From contig NZ_CP042172.1 in NCBI RefSeq assembly GCF_005937985.2, positions 1,674,001 to 1,738,000 on the forward strand: DNA of 64,000 nucleotides, written 5' to 3'. The position numbers were made by a program, and so were the translations under genes. Shown here piece after piece: positions 38,240 through 46,586 of this stretch. This DNA comes from Arthrobacter sp. KBS0702. Its GTDB lineage: Bacteria > Actinomycetota > Actinomycetes > Actinomycetales > Micrococcaceae. How positions within the stretch are numbered: position 1 is the first letter of the stretch; every line of letters starts with the position of its first letter. The notes beneath the pieces are model-generated. The model searched no databases and had not been told where the DNA came from. It worked only from the letters and a program-made list of their open reading frames with translations.

Positions 38240-39598
38240 GTGAAAATCTTTGACGCCGCCGCTGCGGCCGGAACGGCGCTGGACCCGCAACGGGTGCAGC
38301 GCCGTACCGTTGTTGTGCTCAGTGCCGCCCAACTCCTCAGCGGCGTGGGCAGCGGGGCCAGCCTGTCCGTCGGCTCGCTGCTGGCCGTCCAGCTCGCCGG
38401 GTCCAATGCCTGGGCGGGCTCGGTCACCACCACCATGACGCTGACGGCGGCGCTGACGGCCCTTCCACTGGCCGGGCTTGCCGGCCGGCGGGGGCGCCGT
38501 GCCGCCCTCGGGACCGGGCTGCTCTCCGCGATGACCGGCGCCCTGCTGGTAATCCTGGCAACCGTCACCACAGCCTTCCCGGTACTGCTGCTGGGCGCCG
38601 CCCTGCTGGGCCTCGGCACGGCGGCCAACCTGCAGGCACGCTTCGCCGCCGTCGACCTGGCCGACCCGGAGCACCGCGGACGCTCGCTCGCGATCGTGGT
38701 CTGGGCGGTGACGGTCGGGGCGGTGGCCGGGCCCAACCTGATCCAGCCCGGCGCACTCGTGGGCCAGGCACTCGGCCTGCCGCCGATCTCCGGGCCCTTT
38801 GTATTTTCGACGGCGGGACTGGCCCTGGCCGCGTTGCTGCTGTTGATCGGGCTCCGCCCTGATCCGCTGCTGCTGGCCGCCCGGCTGCGCAGCACCACAG
38901 AGGAGCCGGCGAAAGGGACCACCGGCAGCCGGGGGAGGCACGCGCTTCGCAACGGGCTCCGGGCCGTGCGGGCCGCACCGCGCGCCCGGCTTGCGCTGCT
39001 CGCTGTCGTCGCCGCGCACGGCTGCATGGCCGCCGTGATGTCCATGACGCCGCTGCACCTGCAGTTGCTCACCGAAGGACCGCTGGCGGGGCATCCGGCC
39101 GAACACGCCCATGCCGCCAGCACCGACGTTTTTGTCCTGATCGGTTTCACCATTTCGCTTCACATCGCCGGCATGTACGCCCTCTCACCCGTAATGGGCT
39201 GGCTCACCGACCGGGTCGGCCGGCTTCCGGTGATCCTGCTGGGCCACGGGCTGATCCTGCTGGCCGTCTGCGTCGCGGGCTTCGGCCAGGCCCAGCCGGT
39301 GCTGGTCACGACCGGGCTGGTCCTGCTGGGGCTCGGCTGGTCCGCGGCCACCATCGCCGGATCCACGCTGCTTGCGGAGAGCGTCGCGGCCGGGGACCGG
39401 GTCCTAGTCCAGGGCGTGTCCGACACCCTGATGGGCGTCGCCGGCGCCGTGGGGTCGGGCTTCGCCGGCCTCGTGATGAGCGGCGTCGGCTACCAGGGGC
39501 TCAACCTTGTGGCGGCAGCCGTGGCCGCCGCGGTGCTTGGCGCCGTTATACCGGCGGCCGCCCGGTCCCGCCGCAGCCCGGAGCCGGCCGCCGGCTGA
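38240..39598 (+). CDS. MFS transporter
   Basis: The 452-residue membrane protein shows 12 hydrophobic segments. The loop between helices 2 and 3 carries ALPLAGLAGRRGRRAALGTG, a degenerate form of the MFS G-x-L-a-D-r-x-G-r-r motif, and the matching loop in the second half reads SPVMGWLTDRVGRLPVILLG, an intact copy. A polar cytoplasmic loop (about 210-235) separates the halves. The substrate is not evident; single-gene exporters of this type usually move drugs or metabolites. The GTG lacks a Shine-Dalgarno. The gene converges with the peptidase gene 49 bases downstream. Confidence 0.88.
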   Translation: MKIFDAAAAAGTALDPQRVQRRTVVVLSAAQLLSGVGSGASLSVGSLLAVQLAGSNAWAGSVTTTMTLTAALTALPLAGLAGRRGRRAALGTGLLSAMTGALLVILATVTTAFPVLLLGAALLGLGTAANLQARFAAVDLADPEHRGRSLAIVVWAVTVGAVAGPNLIQPGALVGQALGLPPISGPFVFSTAGLALAALLLLIGLRPDPLLLAARLRSTTEEPAKGTTGSRGRHALRNGLRAVRAAPRARLALLAVVAAHGCMAAVMSMTPLHLQLLTEGPLAGHPAEHAHAASTDVFVLIGFTISLHIAGMYALSPVMGWLTDRVGRLPVILLGHGLILLAVCVAGFGQAQPVLVTTGLVLLGLGWSAATIAGSTLLAESVAAGDRVLVQGVSDTLMGVAGAVGSGFAGLVMSGVGYQGLNLVAAAVAAAVLGAVIPAAARSRRSPEPAAG

Positions 39599-39647
39599 GG
39601 CCCCGTCCCCGGGAGTGTCAGCCCCGCGAGCCCCGGCCCCGGAAGCG

Positions 39648-40985
39648 TCAGCCCGTGGCGGCGCGGGCCATGCGGAGCAGCCGGCCGAAGATGGCCTCGC
39701 CGTCGTCCGCGATGCCGTCGTGGTGGAACTCATCCGATTCCCACACTTGCAGGCCGCGGACGGCGGCGGCAGTCTCCAGCGAGAGGTCGCGGTCCACGTA
39801 GATGTCGTCGCTGTACACGGCCGCCGCCACCGGAACGGTGTTGAGCGCGAGCCGCTCCGGGTCGTAGAGCGGCTTCCAGTCGTCCTTCTCGGCCAGTAGC
39901 TGGGCCACCGTGCGGAGGGGGCGGAGCGCCGGGTCCTGGTCGAAGTACCACGGGTAGACCATCTCGCCGGTCAGCAAGGGGGCCGGGACGTCCGGTCGGA
40001 ACTCCGGGTAGTCCTGGAGCACCCGTAGCGCTGCCCAGTCCGTGGCCTCGCCCTGGCCGTAGATGGACTCGTGCATGAGGGCGTAGAGCGGGTTTGAGGC
40101 GCGCGAGACGAGGCCGCGGACCTGCTCCAGGAACGCGTCGGAAAGGCGTTCGCCCTCGGGCGTGCTGACGAACGCGTCCTCGAGCAGGTGGTGCAACCCG
40201 TCCACCCGCGTGTTGCCGCCGAGGTAAGAACCCACCATCTGGAACCGTTCCACGGTCAGCCTGCTGCCGTCGGGCAAGAGTTCTTCCGCGTCGCGAAGGT
40301 GCCGGGCGATGCGGTTGACCTGCTCCCGGTCCTGCGGGTACCAGCCGAAGTATTCGGCGTTGCGCGACGCCACACGCCGAAAGGTCGCCTGGTAGACGCG
40401 GTCCGCCGGGCCGGCCAGGGGCGGGAGGCCGCCGGTGATCAGGGCCTCGCGCAGGCCCTCCGGGGCGAACGACAGGTAGCTCAGCGCGCAGAAGCCGCCA
40501 TAGCTTTGGCCGTAGATGGTCCAGGGGGCGGCGCCGAGGGCCGTGCGGATCGCTTCCGCGTCAGCCACGATCGAGTCGGCGCGGAAGTGTTCCAGGTACC
40601 GTGCCTGGTCCAGGTCGCTGCCGCGCAAGGGCAGGGTGTTTCGGTCGATGGGGGAGGAGAGCCCAGTGCCGCGCTGGTCCAGCATCAGGATCCGGAAGTC
40701 CTTGGCCGCGGCCTTGCTCCAGCCGCCCAGCGTGGGGAAACGGTTTCCGCGCCCGCCGGGGCCGCCCTGCAGATACAGCAGCCACGGCAGCTCCGCGGCT
40801 GCCTCCGCGCTGTGGTCGGCCGAGACGTACTCGCGGGCGAAAACCGTGATCGTCTCACCGCCGGCTGCGAAGTGGTCTAGCGGCACCTCGAAGTAGTGCT
40901 CTGCGGTGCGCATCCCGCGGTAGTCGTGCCGGGCCTTGACGATGTGCGGGACCCGGGCTGTCTCAGTCGCCGTGGTCTCAGCCAC
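39648..40985 (-). CDS. Alpha/beta hydrolase, proline iminopeptidase-like (S33)
   Basis: The 445-residue protein resembles prolyl aminopeptidases of the S33 family: the oxyanion-hole loop WLLYLQGGPGGRGNRFPTLG, MLDQRGTGLSSPI, and the nucleophile elbow IYGQSYGGFCALSYLSF near residue 175. The C-terminal part has ADDGEAIFGRLLR and FHHDGIADDG with the catalytic histidine. It probably cleaves N-terminal proline or hydrophobic residues from small peptides in the cytoplasm. The GTG at 40985 overlaps the end of the acetyltransferase gene by eight bases, so the two genes are in one operon. Confidence 0.87.
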   Translation of the reverse strand: MAETTATETARVPHIVKARHDYRGMRTAEHYFEVPLDHFAAGGETITVFAREYVSADHSAEAAAELPWLLYLQGGPGGRGNRFPTLGGWSKAAAKDFRILMLDQRGTGLSSPIDRNTLPLRGSDLDQARYLEHFRADSIVADAEAIRTALGAAPWTIYGQSYGGFCALSYLSFAPEGLREALITGGLPPLAGPADRVYQATFRRVASRNAEYFGWYPQDREQVNRIARHLRDAEELLPDGSRLTVERFQMVGSYLGGNTRVDGLHHLLEDAFVSTPEGERLSDAFLEQVRGLVSRASNPLYALMHESIYGQGEATDWAALRVLQDYPEFRPDVPAPLLTGEMVYPWYFDQDPALRPLRTVAQLLAEKDDWKPLYDPERLALNTVPVAAAVYSDDIYVDRDLSLETAAAVRGLQVWESDEFHHDGIADDGEAIFGRLLRMARAATG

Positions 40986-41478
40986 GGGCGTCCGCCGTCC
41001 GGGCGCTGCCGAACGCCTCCAGGGCGTCGCCGGTCAGGCGGAAGGTGGACCATTCAGCCATCGGGGCTGCCCCAAGGTTCCGGTAGAACGCGATCGAGGG
41101 CTCGTTCCAGTCCAGCACGCTCCACTCCACCCGGGCGTAGCCTCGCTCGACCGCGGTGGCGGCCAGGTGCTGCAGCAGCGCCTTCCCGTGCCCGGCTCCG
41201 CGGGCTTCCGGCATCACGTACAGGTCCTCCAGGTAGATTCCGTGCACACCTTCCCAGGTGGAATAGTTCAGGAACCACAACGCGAAGCCCTGCACGGCGC
41301 CGGCCTCGTTCTCGGCCATGGTTGCGTACACCCGCGGGTTCTCGCCAAACAGCACTTCCGCGAGCATCTCCGGCGTGTTCCGGACGGCATCCGGTTCCTT
41401 CTCGTAGATGGCCAGGTCGTGGATCATCTGCAGGATGGCGGGGACGTCGTAGGCGGTGGCCGGGCGGATTACAGTCAT
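40978..41478 (-). CDS. GNAT acetyltransferase, SSAT-like (diamine/thialysine type)
   Basis: The 166-residue enzyme follows the spermidine/spermine acetyltransferase plan closely: ILQMIHDLAIYEKEPDAVRN, then ALWFLNYSTWEGVHGIYLED, LYVMPEARGAGHGKALLQHL, and EWSVLDWNEPSIAFYRNLGA. These same blocks mark eukaryotic SSAT1/SSAT2 enzymes, which acetylate polyamines or thialysine, so an amine is the likely substrate. The ATG at 41478 is preceded by TAAACT six bases upstream, indicating a leaderless start. It is followed by the proline iminopeptidase-like gene with an overlap. Confidence 0.88.
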   Translation of the reverse strand: MTVIRPATAYDVPAILQMIHDLAIYEKEPDAVRNTPEMLAEVLFGENPRVYATMAENEAGAVQGFALWFLNYSTWEGVHGIYLEDLYVMPEARGAGHGKALLQHLAATAVERGYARVEWSVLDWNEPSIAFYRNLGAAPMAEWSTFRLTGDALEAFGSARTADARG

Positions 41479-41484
41479 GACCCG

Positions 41485-41490
41485 AGTTTA
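41485..41490 (-). promoter_or_regulatory. -10 box for a leaderless acetyltransferase transcript
   Basis: On the minus strand TAAACT ends six bases before the ATG at 41478. It lies in the 19-base gap after the helicase gene. Confidence 0.5.
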
Positions 41491-41497
41491 CTAGCGG

Positions 41498-44044
41498 CTA
41501 CAACCGGTTCACGTCGGTTACGCGGACGACGGCGGTGCCGGTTTCGTCCGAGGCGGCCAGGTCCACCACGGCGGAGATGCCCCAGTCGTGGTTGCCGGCC
41601 GGGTCATCGAAGATCTGCCGCACCTTCCACGTGCCGGCCTCCTCGGTGATGATCAATAGCCCGGGCCCGCGTGCGTCCGGGCCGGTGCCGATGTCCGCGT
41701 GCTCCTCGAAGTAGTCGTCCAGCGCGTCTTCCCAGCGCTCCGCATCCCAGCCGGAGCCGCCGTCGAGCTCGCCCAGGGTGGTGGCGGCCTCGTCGGCGAA
41801 CAGCTCCACCCGGCGGAACATTTCGTTGCGCACCATCACCCGGAATGCCCGGATGTTCGAGGTCAGCGACGGCGGCGGAGGCGGCGGGGCGTCGTGCGGG
41901 GTCGGGGCGGCGCCCGAGGTGAGTTCCTCCCATTCGTCCAGGAGGCTGGAGTCCACCTGGCGGACCAGCTCGCCGAGCCAGGCGATGAGGTCCTCGAGAT
42001 CCTCGCGCAGCGCATCCTGCGGCACGGTCTGCCGGAGCGCCTTGAAGCCGTCGGCCAGGTAGCGCAAGACGATGCCCTCGGACCGGGCCAGGCCGTAGAA
42101 CTGCACGAACTCGCCGAAGTTCATGGCCCGCTCGTACATGTCCCGGATCACGGACTTTGGCGCGAGCTCGAAGTCACCGATCCACGGGGCCGCCTTGCGG
42201 TACACCTCGAACGCCTCGCCGAGGATCTCCGCGAGCGGCTGCGGGTAGCTGACATCCTCGAGCAGGGCCATCCGCTGGTCGTACTCGATCCCGTCGGCCT
42301 TCATCGCGGCGATCGCCTCGCCGCGCGCCTTCTTCTGTTGGGCGGAAAGGATCTGCCGCGGCTTCTCCAGCGTCGACTCGATCACGGAGACGACGTCGAG
42401 GGCGTACGACGGCGACTCCGGATCCAGCAGCTCAAGCGCCGCGAGGGCGAAGGGGGAGAGCGGCTGGTTCAGTGCGAAGTTGGCCTGCAGGTGGACTGTG
42501 AGGCGGACACTGCGTCCGTCCGGGCCCTGTTCCTCCGGCGGGATGCGCTCGACGACGCCGGCGGCCAGGAGTTCGCGGTAAATGCCGAGGGCCTTCTTCA
42601 TCAGTTTCAGCTGCGCGGCACGGGGCTCATGGTTTTCGGTCAGCAGCCGGCGCGCGGCCTTGAACGGGTCCCCGGGCCGCTCCATGAGGTTCATGAGCAT
42701 CGCGTGGGTGACGGTGAAGCTGGAGCCCAGCGGGTCCGGCACGGATTCCACCAGCCGCTTATAGGTGGGCTCGCCCCAGGACACGAAGCCCTCCGGCGGC
42801 TTCTTTTTGACCACTTGGCGCAGTTTCTTCTGGTCGTCGCCGAACTTTGCCGTGGCCTTGGCCATCGCCTTGACGTTCTCGATCACGTGCTCGGGTGCCT
42901 GGACCACCACGGTCCCGGCGGTGTCGTAGCCGGCGCGGCCTGCCCGGCCAGCAATCTGGTGGAACTCGCGGGAGTTCAGCAACCGGGTGCGGACGCCGTC
43001 GTACTTGCTGAGCGCCGTCAGGAGCACGGTGCGGATGGGGACGTTGATGCCGACCCCGAGGGTGTCGGTGCCGCAGATGACCTTGAGCAGGCCCGCCTGC
43101 GCCAGCTGCTCGACAAGCCGGCGGTACTTGGGCAGCATCCCGGCGTGGTGCACGCCGATGCCGTGCCGGACCAGCCGGTTGAGGGTCTTGCCGAAGCCCG
43201 CGGCGAAGCGGAACCCGGCGATCAGTTCAGCGATCTTGTCTTTCTCCTCGCGGGTGCAGACGTTGATGCTCATCAGGTTCTGCGCGCGGTCGATCGCCTC
43301 AAGCTGGCTGAAGTGCACGACGTAGACGGGCACCTGCTTCGTGGAAAGCAGCTCCTCGAGCGTCTCGTGCACCGGCGTCTGCTGGTAGTAGAAGTGCAAT
43401 GGGATTGGCCGCTCCGCGGAACTGACGGTCGTCGTCGGGCGCCCGGTCAGCTCGCTGATGCCCTCTTCGAAACGACTGACGTCGCCGAGGGTGGCGGACA
43501 TTAGCAGGAACTGGGCCTGCGGCAGCTCCAGCAGCGGCACCTGCCACGCCCAGCCGCGCTGCGGGTCGGAATAGAAGTGGAACTCGTCCATGATCACCGT
43601 GCCCAGCTCCGCGGCAGCGCCCTCGCGCAGGGCGACGTTCGCCAGGATCTCGGCGGTGCAGCAGATGATCGGCGCGTCCTGGTTGACGCCGGAATCGCCG
43701 GTGATCATGCCGACGTTCTCGGCCCCGAAGATCTCGCACAGGGCGAAGAACTTCTCCGAGACCAGGGCTTTGATCGGGGCGGTGTAGTAGCTGCGCGCGC
43801 CGCGGGCCATGGCCTGGAAGTGTGCGGCGATCGCGACCAGGGACTTCCCGGAGCCTGTGGGGGTCGCCAGGATGACGTTCGCGCCCGCGGCGAGCTCCAT
43901 CACGGCCTCGTCCTGGGCCGTGTAGAGGGCCAAGCCGCGGCTCTCCGTCCATTCGACAAACCGGGTGTAGAGCTCATCCGGATCGAGGCCGGTCTTGCCG
44001 GGGACTCGGGCGGCCGGGGCGGGGAGCTGATCAACGAGTTTCAT
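41498..44044 (-). CDS. DEAD/DEAH-box helicase with DUF3516 domain
   Basis: This protein of about 848 residues has superfamily 2 motifs: Walker A VILATPTGSGKSLVAIAAHF near residue 55, motif II VIMDEFHFYSDPQRGWAWQV, motif III LMSATLGDVSRFEEG, and motif VI EFHQIAGRAGRAGYDTAGTV. The C-terminal half matches DUF3516, found with such helicases in actinobacteria; they are related to Ski2/Mtr4-type RNA helicases. The longer frame to 44968 runs over the divergent gene and is rejected; I used ATG 44044 with GGGAGG upstream. Confidence 0.92.
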   Translation of the reverse strand: MKLVDQLPAPAARVPGKTGLDPDELYTRFVEWTESRGLALYTAQDEAVMELAAGANVILATPTGSGKSLVAIAAHFQAMARGARSYYTAPIKALVSEKFFALCEIFGAENVGMITGDSGVNQDAPIICCTAEILANVALREGAAAELGTVIMDEFHFYSDPQRGWAWQVPLLELPQAQFLLMSATLGDVSRFEEGISELTGRPTTTVSSAERPIPLHFYYQQTPVHETLEELLSTKQVPVYVVHFSQLEAIDRAQNLMSINVCTREEKDKIAELIAGFRFAAGFGKTLNRLVRHGIGVHHAGMLPKYRRLVEQLAQAGLLKVICGTDTLGVGINVPIRTVLLTALSKYDGVRTRLLNSREFHQIAGRAGRAGYDTAGTVVVQAPEHVIENVKAMAKATAKFGDDQKKLRQVVKKKPPEGFVSWGEPTYKRLVESVPDPLGSSFTVTHAMLMNLMERPGDPFKAARRLLTENHEPRAAQLKLMKKALGIYRELLAAGVVERIPPEEQGPDGRSVRLTVHLQANFALNQPLSPFALAALELLDPESPSYALDVVSVIESTLEKPRQILSAQQKKARGEAIAAMKADGIEYDQRMALLEDVSYPQPLAEILGEAFEVYRKAAPWIGDFELAPKSVIRDMYERAMNFGEFVQFYGLARSEGIVLRYLADGFKALRQTVPQDALREDLEDLIAWLGELVRQVDSSLLDEWEELTSGAAPTPHDAPPPPPPSLTSNIRAFRVMVRNEMFRRVELFADEAATTLGELDGGSGWDAERWEDALDDYFEEHADIGTGPDARGPGLLIITEEAGTWKVRQIFDDPAGNHDWGISAVVDLAASDETGTAVVRVTDVNRL

Positions 44045-44127
44045 TGCCTCCCAGCTTAGTGGCCCGCGGTCCGGACGGCGGCGGCCGGCAGTCCGGCAGG
44101 GGACCGGCAGTCTACGACGACAATTAC

Positions 44128-44170
44128 TTGATCCTTCAATCGTCAGCGAGTATGTTAGTTGTAGCTTCAA
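44128..44170 (+). promoter_or_regulatory. Promoter with two palindromic operator-like boxes
   Basis: TTGATC (44128-44133), a 17-base spacer and TATGTT (44151-44156) form a good housekeeping promoter. The boxes TTGATCCTTCAA (44128-44139) and TTGTAGCTTCAA (44159-44170) are imperfect TTGA-N4-TTCAA palindromes 31 bases apart, covering the -35 and the start site. A dimeric repressor, for example MarR-type, could bind both. Confidence 0.55.
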
Positions 44171-44245
44171 GCAAACACCCACCATCCGGCAGAACAGACT
44201 CTGATGAAAAACTTCCTGGCCCGCATCTTTGGAAAGAAGACCGCA

Positions 44246-44887
44246 ATGACTGACATCACCATCATCGGCAACGGCAACATGGCCCGCGGGATCGCCACAA
44301 CGGCCCTCGCCGCCGGCCGCACCGTCGAGATCCTCGGCCAGGACGCCGCCAAGGCGCAGGCCCTGGCCGCCGAACTCGGCGCCGGGGTCACTTTCAGCAC
44401 CACGGCCGACGCGCCGCGGGGCAGCATCGTTGTCCTGGCCGTGCCCTTCGCCGCCGCCACGTCCGTGGCCAGCAACTACGGCGAAGCCCTCGCCGGGAAG
44501 ATCCTCGTGGACATCACCAACCCGGTGGATTTCGAGACCTTCGATTCCCTGGTCGACGGCCCGGACACGTCCGCCGCCGAGGAGATCGCCAAACTGGCCC
44601 CCTCCGGCGCCAAGGTGGTCAAGGCCTTCAATACGACCTTTGCGGGGACCCTGGCGGCCGGCCAGTCCGGCGGCCAGCCGCTGGATGTCTTCATTGCGGG
44701 GGATGACGCCGACGCCAACAGCGCGGTCAGCGACTTCGTCGGCGCGGCCGGCCTGCGCCCGCTCGTCGTCGGCCCGCTCAAGCGGGCCAGGGAGCTCGAG
44801 GGCTTCCAGTTCGTCCTGATGACCCTCCAGGCGAACCCGGAGTTCTCCGACTTCAACTGGGACACCGGACTGAAGGTCACCAACTAA
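44246..44887 (+). CDS. NADPH-dependent F420 reductase-like NAD(P)-binding protein
   Basis: From ATG 44246 the protein has about 213 residues and starts with a Rossmann motif ITIIGNGNMARGIATTAL, close to the G-x-G-x-x-x-G of F420H2:NADP oxidoreductases. Later blocks are VVLAVPFAAATSVASNYGEA, DITNPVDFETFDSL, VVKAFNTTFAGTLAAG and GLRPLVVGPLKRARELEGFQ. Such proteins reduce NADP with F420H2, or act as oxidoreductases on other cofactors. An upstream ATG at 44204 adds MKNFLARIFGKKTA; I prefer 44246 because GGAAAG lies nine bases before it. The next gene follows directly. Confidence 0.87.
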   Translation: MTDITIIGNGNMARGIATTALAAGRTVEILGQDAAKAQALAAELGAGVTFSTTADAPRGSIVVLAVPFAAATSVASNYGEALAGKILVDITNPVDFETFDSLVDGPDTSAAEEIAKLAPSGAKVVKAFNTTFAGTLAAGQSGGQPLDVFIAGDDADANSAVSDFVGAAGLRPLVVGPLKRARELEGFQFVLMTLQANPEFSDFNWDTGLKVTN

Positions 44888-45520
44888 ATGGAGACCACCT
44901 TCAGGGATCCCGTGGTGGCGACCGCCGGGTCGGCCGACCCGGCGGCGCCGCTGGTGGTGCTGCTGCACGGCCGGGGCTCAAACGAGCGCGAGATTCTTGG
45001 CCTTGCCGACCGGCTTCCCGCCGGGCCTGCCTACGCCGCGGTCCGGGCGCCGATTGCCGAAGGCGGCGGCTATGCCTGGTTCGCCAACCGCGGCATCGGC
45101 CGTCCCGTCGCCGAATCGTTGAGTAGCACCATGTCCTGGTTCCGGACCTGGCTCGACGCGGTGGCGCCCGGGGGCAGGCCGGTCGTGCTGGTCGGTTTCA
45201 GCGGGGGCGCCGCGTTTGCCGGCGGCCTCCTGCTGGCGGCCCCAGCACGCTTTGCCGGCACGGCAATCCTGTACGGCACCTTGCCGTTCGACGCCGGTGT
45301 GCCCGCCACCCCGGGGCGGCTGGCCGGCGCCCCGGTCTTCGTTGCCCACGGCGAGCAGGACCGGGTCATCCCGGCGGAGCTGCTGGCGCGCACCTGGCAG
45401 TATCTGCTGACCGAATCCGGGGCCGCGGCGCATTCCCGCCGCGACCCCGGCGGCCACGGCATCACCGGACGGACGCTGGCCGAGCTCGGCGCCTGGATCG
45501 ACGGGCTGGCCGCGGCGTAG
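44888..45520 (+). CDS. Alpha/beta hydrolase, phospholipase/carboxylesterase type
   Basis: The 210-residue protein has an esterase fold: LVVLLHGRGSNEREILGLAD with the oxyanion loop, VLVGFSGGAAFAGGLLLAAP with the nucleophile G-F-S-G-G near residue 105, APVFVAHGEQDRVIPAELL with the catalytic Asp, and GGHGITGRTLAELG with the His. This order matches the carboxylesterase/phospholipase (YpfH-like) family. The ATG begins immediately after the TAA of the reductase gene, with no gap, so they form an operon under the operator-bearing promoter at 44128-44170. Confidence 0.87.
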   Translation: METTFRDPVVATAGSADPAAPLVVLLHGRGSNEREILGLADRLPAGPAYAAVRAPIAEGGGYAWFANRGIGRPVAESLSSTMSWFRTWLDAVAPGGRPVVLVGFSGGAAFAGGLLLAAPARFAGTAILYGTLPFDAGVPATPGRLAGAPVFVAHGEQDRVIPAELLARTWQYLLTESGAAAHSRRDPGGHGITGRTLAELGAWIDGLAAA

Positions 45521-45619
45521 GCTCTCGCCCGCGGCGCGGGCTGCGCTGCCTGTGAGGACCGGCCGGCTCCGCGGGGTTAGGCTTCGCCTGTCAGTGCACG
45601 GGTGAAGCGGAGGAAATGC

Positions 45620-46399
45620 GTGAAGTGGGATCCAGCCAGGTACGTGCAGTTCGGCGACTACCGGGACAGGCCGTTCTTCGACCTCACCGCACGTATCCAC
45701 GCGGACGCGCCGCGGCACGTCGTGGACCTCGGCTGCGGGCCCGGCAACCTCACCGCCACCCTGGCCGCGCGGTGGCCCGGGGCGGCGGTGGAGGGGCTGG
45801 ATTCCTCCGCCGAGATGCTCGCGAAGTCCGGCGCCTTCGCTGGCGCCGCCGGAAACCTCGCCTTCAGTCTGGCGGATATCACCGACTGGATGCCGACGCC
45901 GGACACCGACGTCGTGGTCACTAATGCCGCCCTGCAGTGGGTGCCCGGGCACCGCGAACTGCTGCCCCGCTGGCTGGCTGCGCTGCGGCCGGGCGCCTGG
46001 TTCGCCCTCCAGGTGCCGGGCAACTTCCATGCGCCATCCCATACGCTGATGCGCGCCCTGGCCGGCTCGGACGCATGGTCCGGCCGCCTCGCCGGCGTGC
46101 TTCGCCACGAGGACGTGGTGGCGGAACCCGCGGAATATCTTGAGCTGATGCTCGATGCGGGCTGTGACGCTGACGCCTGGGAAACCACCTACCTGCAGCT
46201 CCTGCCCGGAACCGACCCGGTTCTCGACTGGGTGCGGGGAACGGGCCTCCGCCCGGTACTGGCGGCACTCACGGGCGAGGAGGGCCGCCGGTTCGAAGCG
46301 GAGTACGCGCGGCTGCTGCGCGAGGCCTATCCGCCGCGCCCTCACGGAACGGAATTCCCGTTCCGGCGGGTCTTCGCCGTTGCCCGGAAGCGCGGCTAA
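45620..46399 (+). CDS. tam: Trans-aconitate 2-methyltransferase
   Basis: The protein of about 259 residues is a Tam-type SAM methyltransferase. The N-terminus VKWDPARYVQFGDYRDRPFF matches the family, followed by the SAM motif I VVDLGCGPGNLTATLAARWP, AAVEGLDSSAEMLAKS, and VVTNAALQWVPGHRELLPRW, then NFHAPSHTLMRALA. It methylates trans-aconitate, a side product that inhibits aconitase. I chose GTG 45620 because GGAGG lies nine bases upstream; the longer frame begins before that site. The hydrolase gene ends 99 bases upstream, and a TAGGCT box near 45578 may serve as its -10. Confidence 0.9.
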   Translation: MKWDPARYVQFGDYRDRPFFDLTARIHADAPRHVVDLGCGPGNLTATLAARWPGAAVEGLDSSAEMLAKSGAFAGAAGNLAFSLADITDWMPTPDTDVVVTNAALQWVPGHRELLPRWLAALRPGAWFALQVPGNFHAPSHTLMRALAGSDAWSGRLAGVLRHEDVVAEPAEYLELMLDAGCDADAWETTYLQLLPGTDPVLDWVRGTGLRPVLAALTGEEGRRFEAEYARLLREAYPPRPHGTEFPFRRVFAVARKRG

Positions 46400-46472
46400 A
46401 GGGACAGTCCGCCGGGCCGCCTCCCGTACGCAACGAGCGAGGAATTACCCCGGACCTCACCACTTTGACGGA

Positions 46473-46518
46473 TGTGACACGCCGTGTGACAACAAGCAGA
46501 GTGGACGGGGCATACAAT
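46473..46518 (+). promoter_or_regulatory. Direct repeat and -10 box before the ABC-GntR operon
   Basis: TGTGACA occurs at 46473-46479 and again at 46485-46491, 12 bases apart, just upstream of a good -10 box TACAAT (46513-46518). The GntR regulator encoded by the last gene of the operon is a candidate for binding these repeats. Confidence 0.4.
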
Positions 46519-46586
46519 GACAAAGCGGTCTGGGGGCGGCCGTCATCTATTCCGGATCCGGGCCCTGTTCTGATGATGGAGGTTCG

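Noticed and set aside
41498..44968. N-terminal extension of the helicase to 44968
   Set aside because: It would run antisense through the F420 reductase-like gene; ATG 44044 has a ribosome-binding site and matches the family start.
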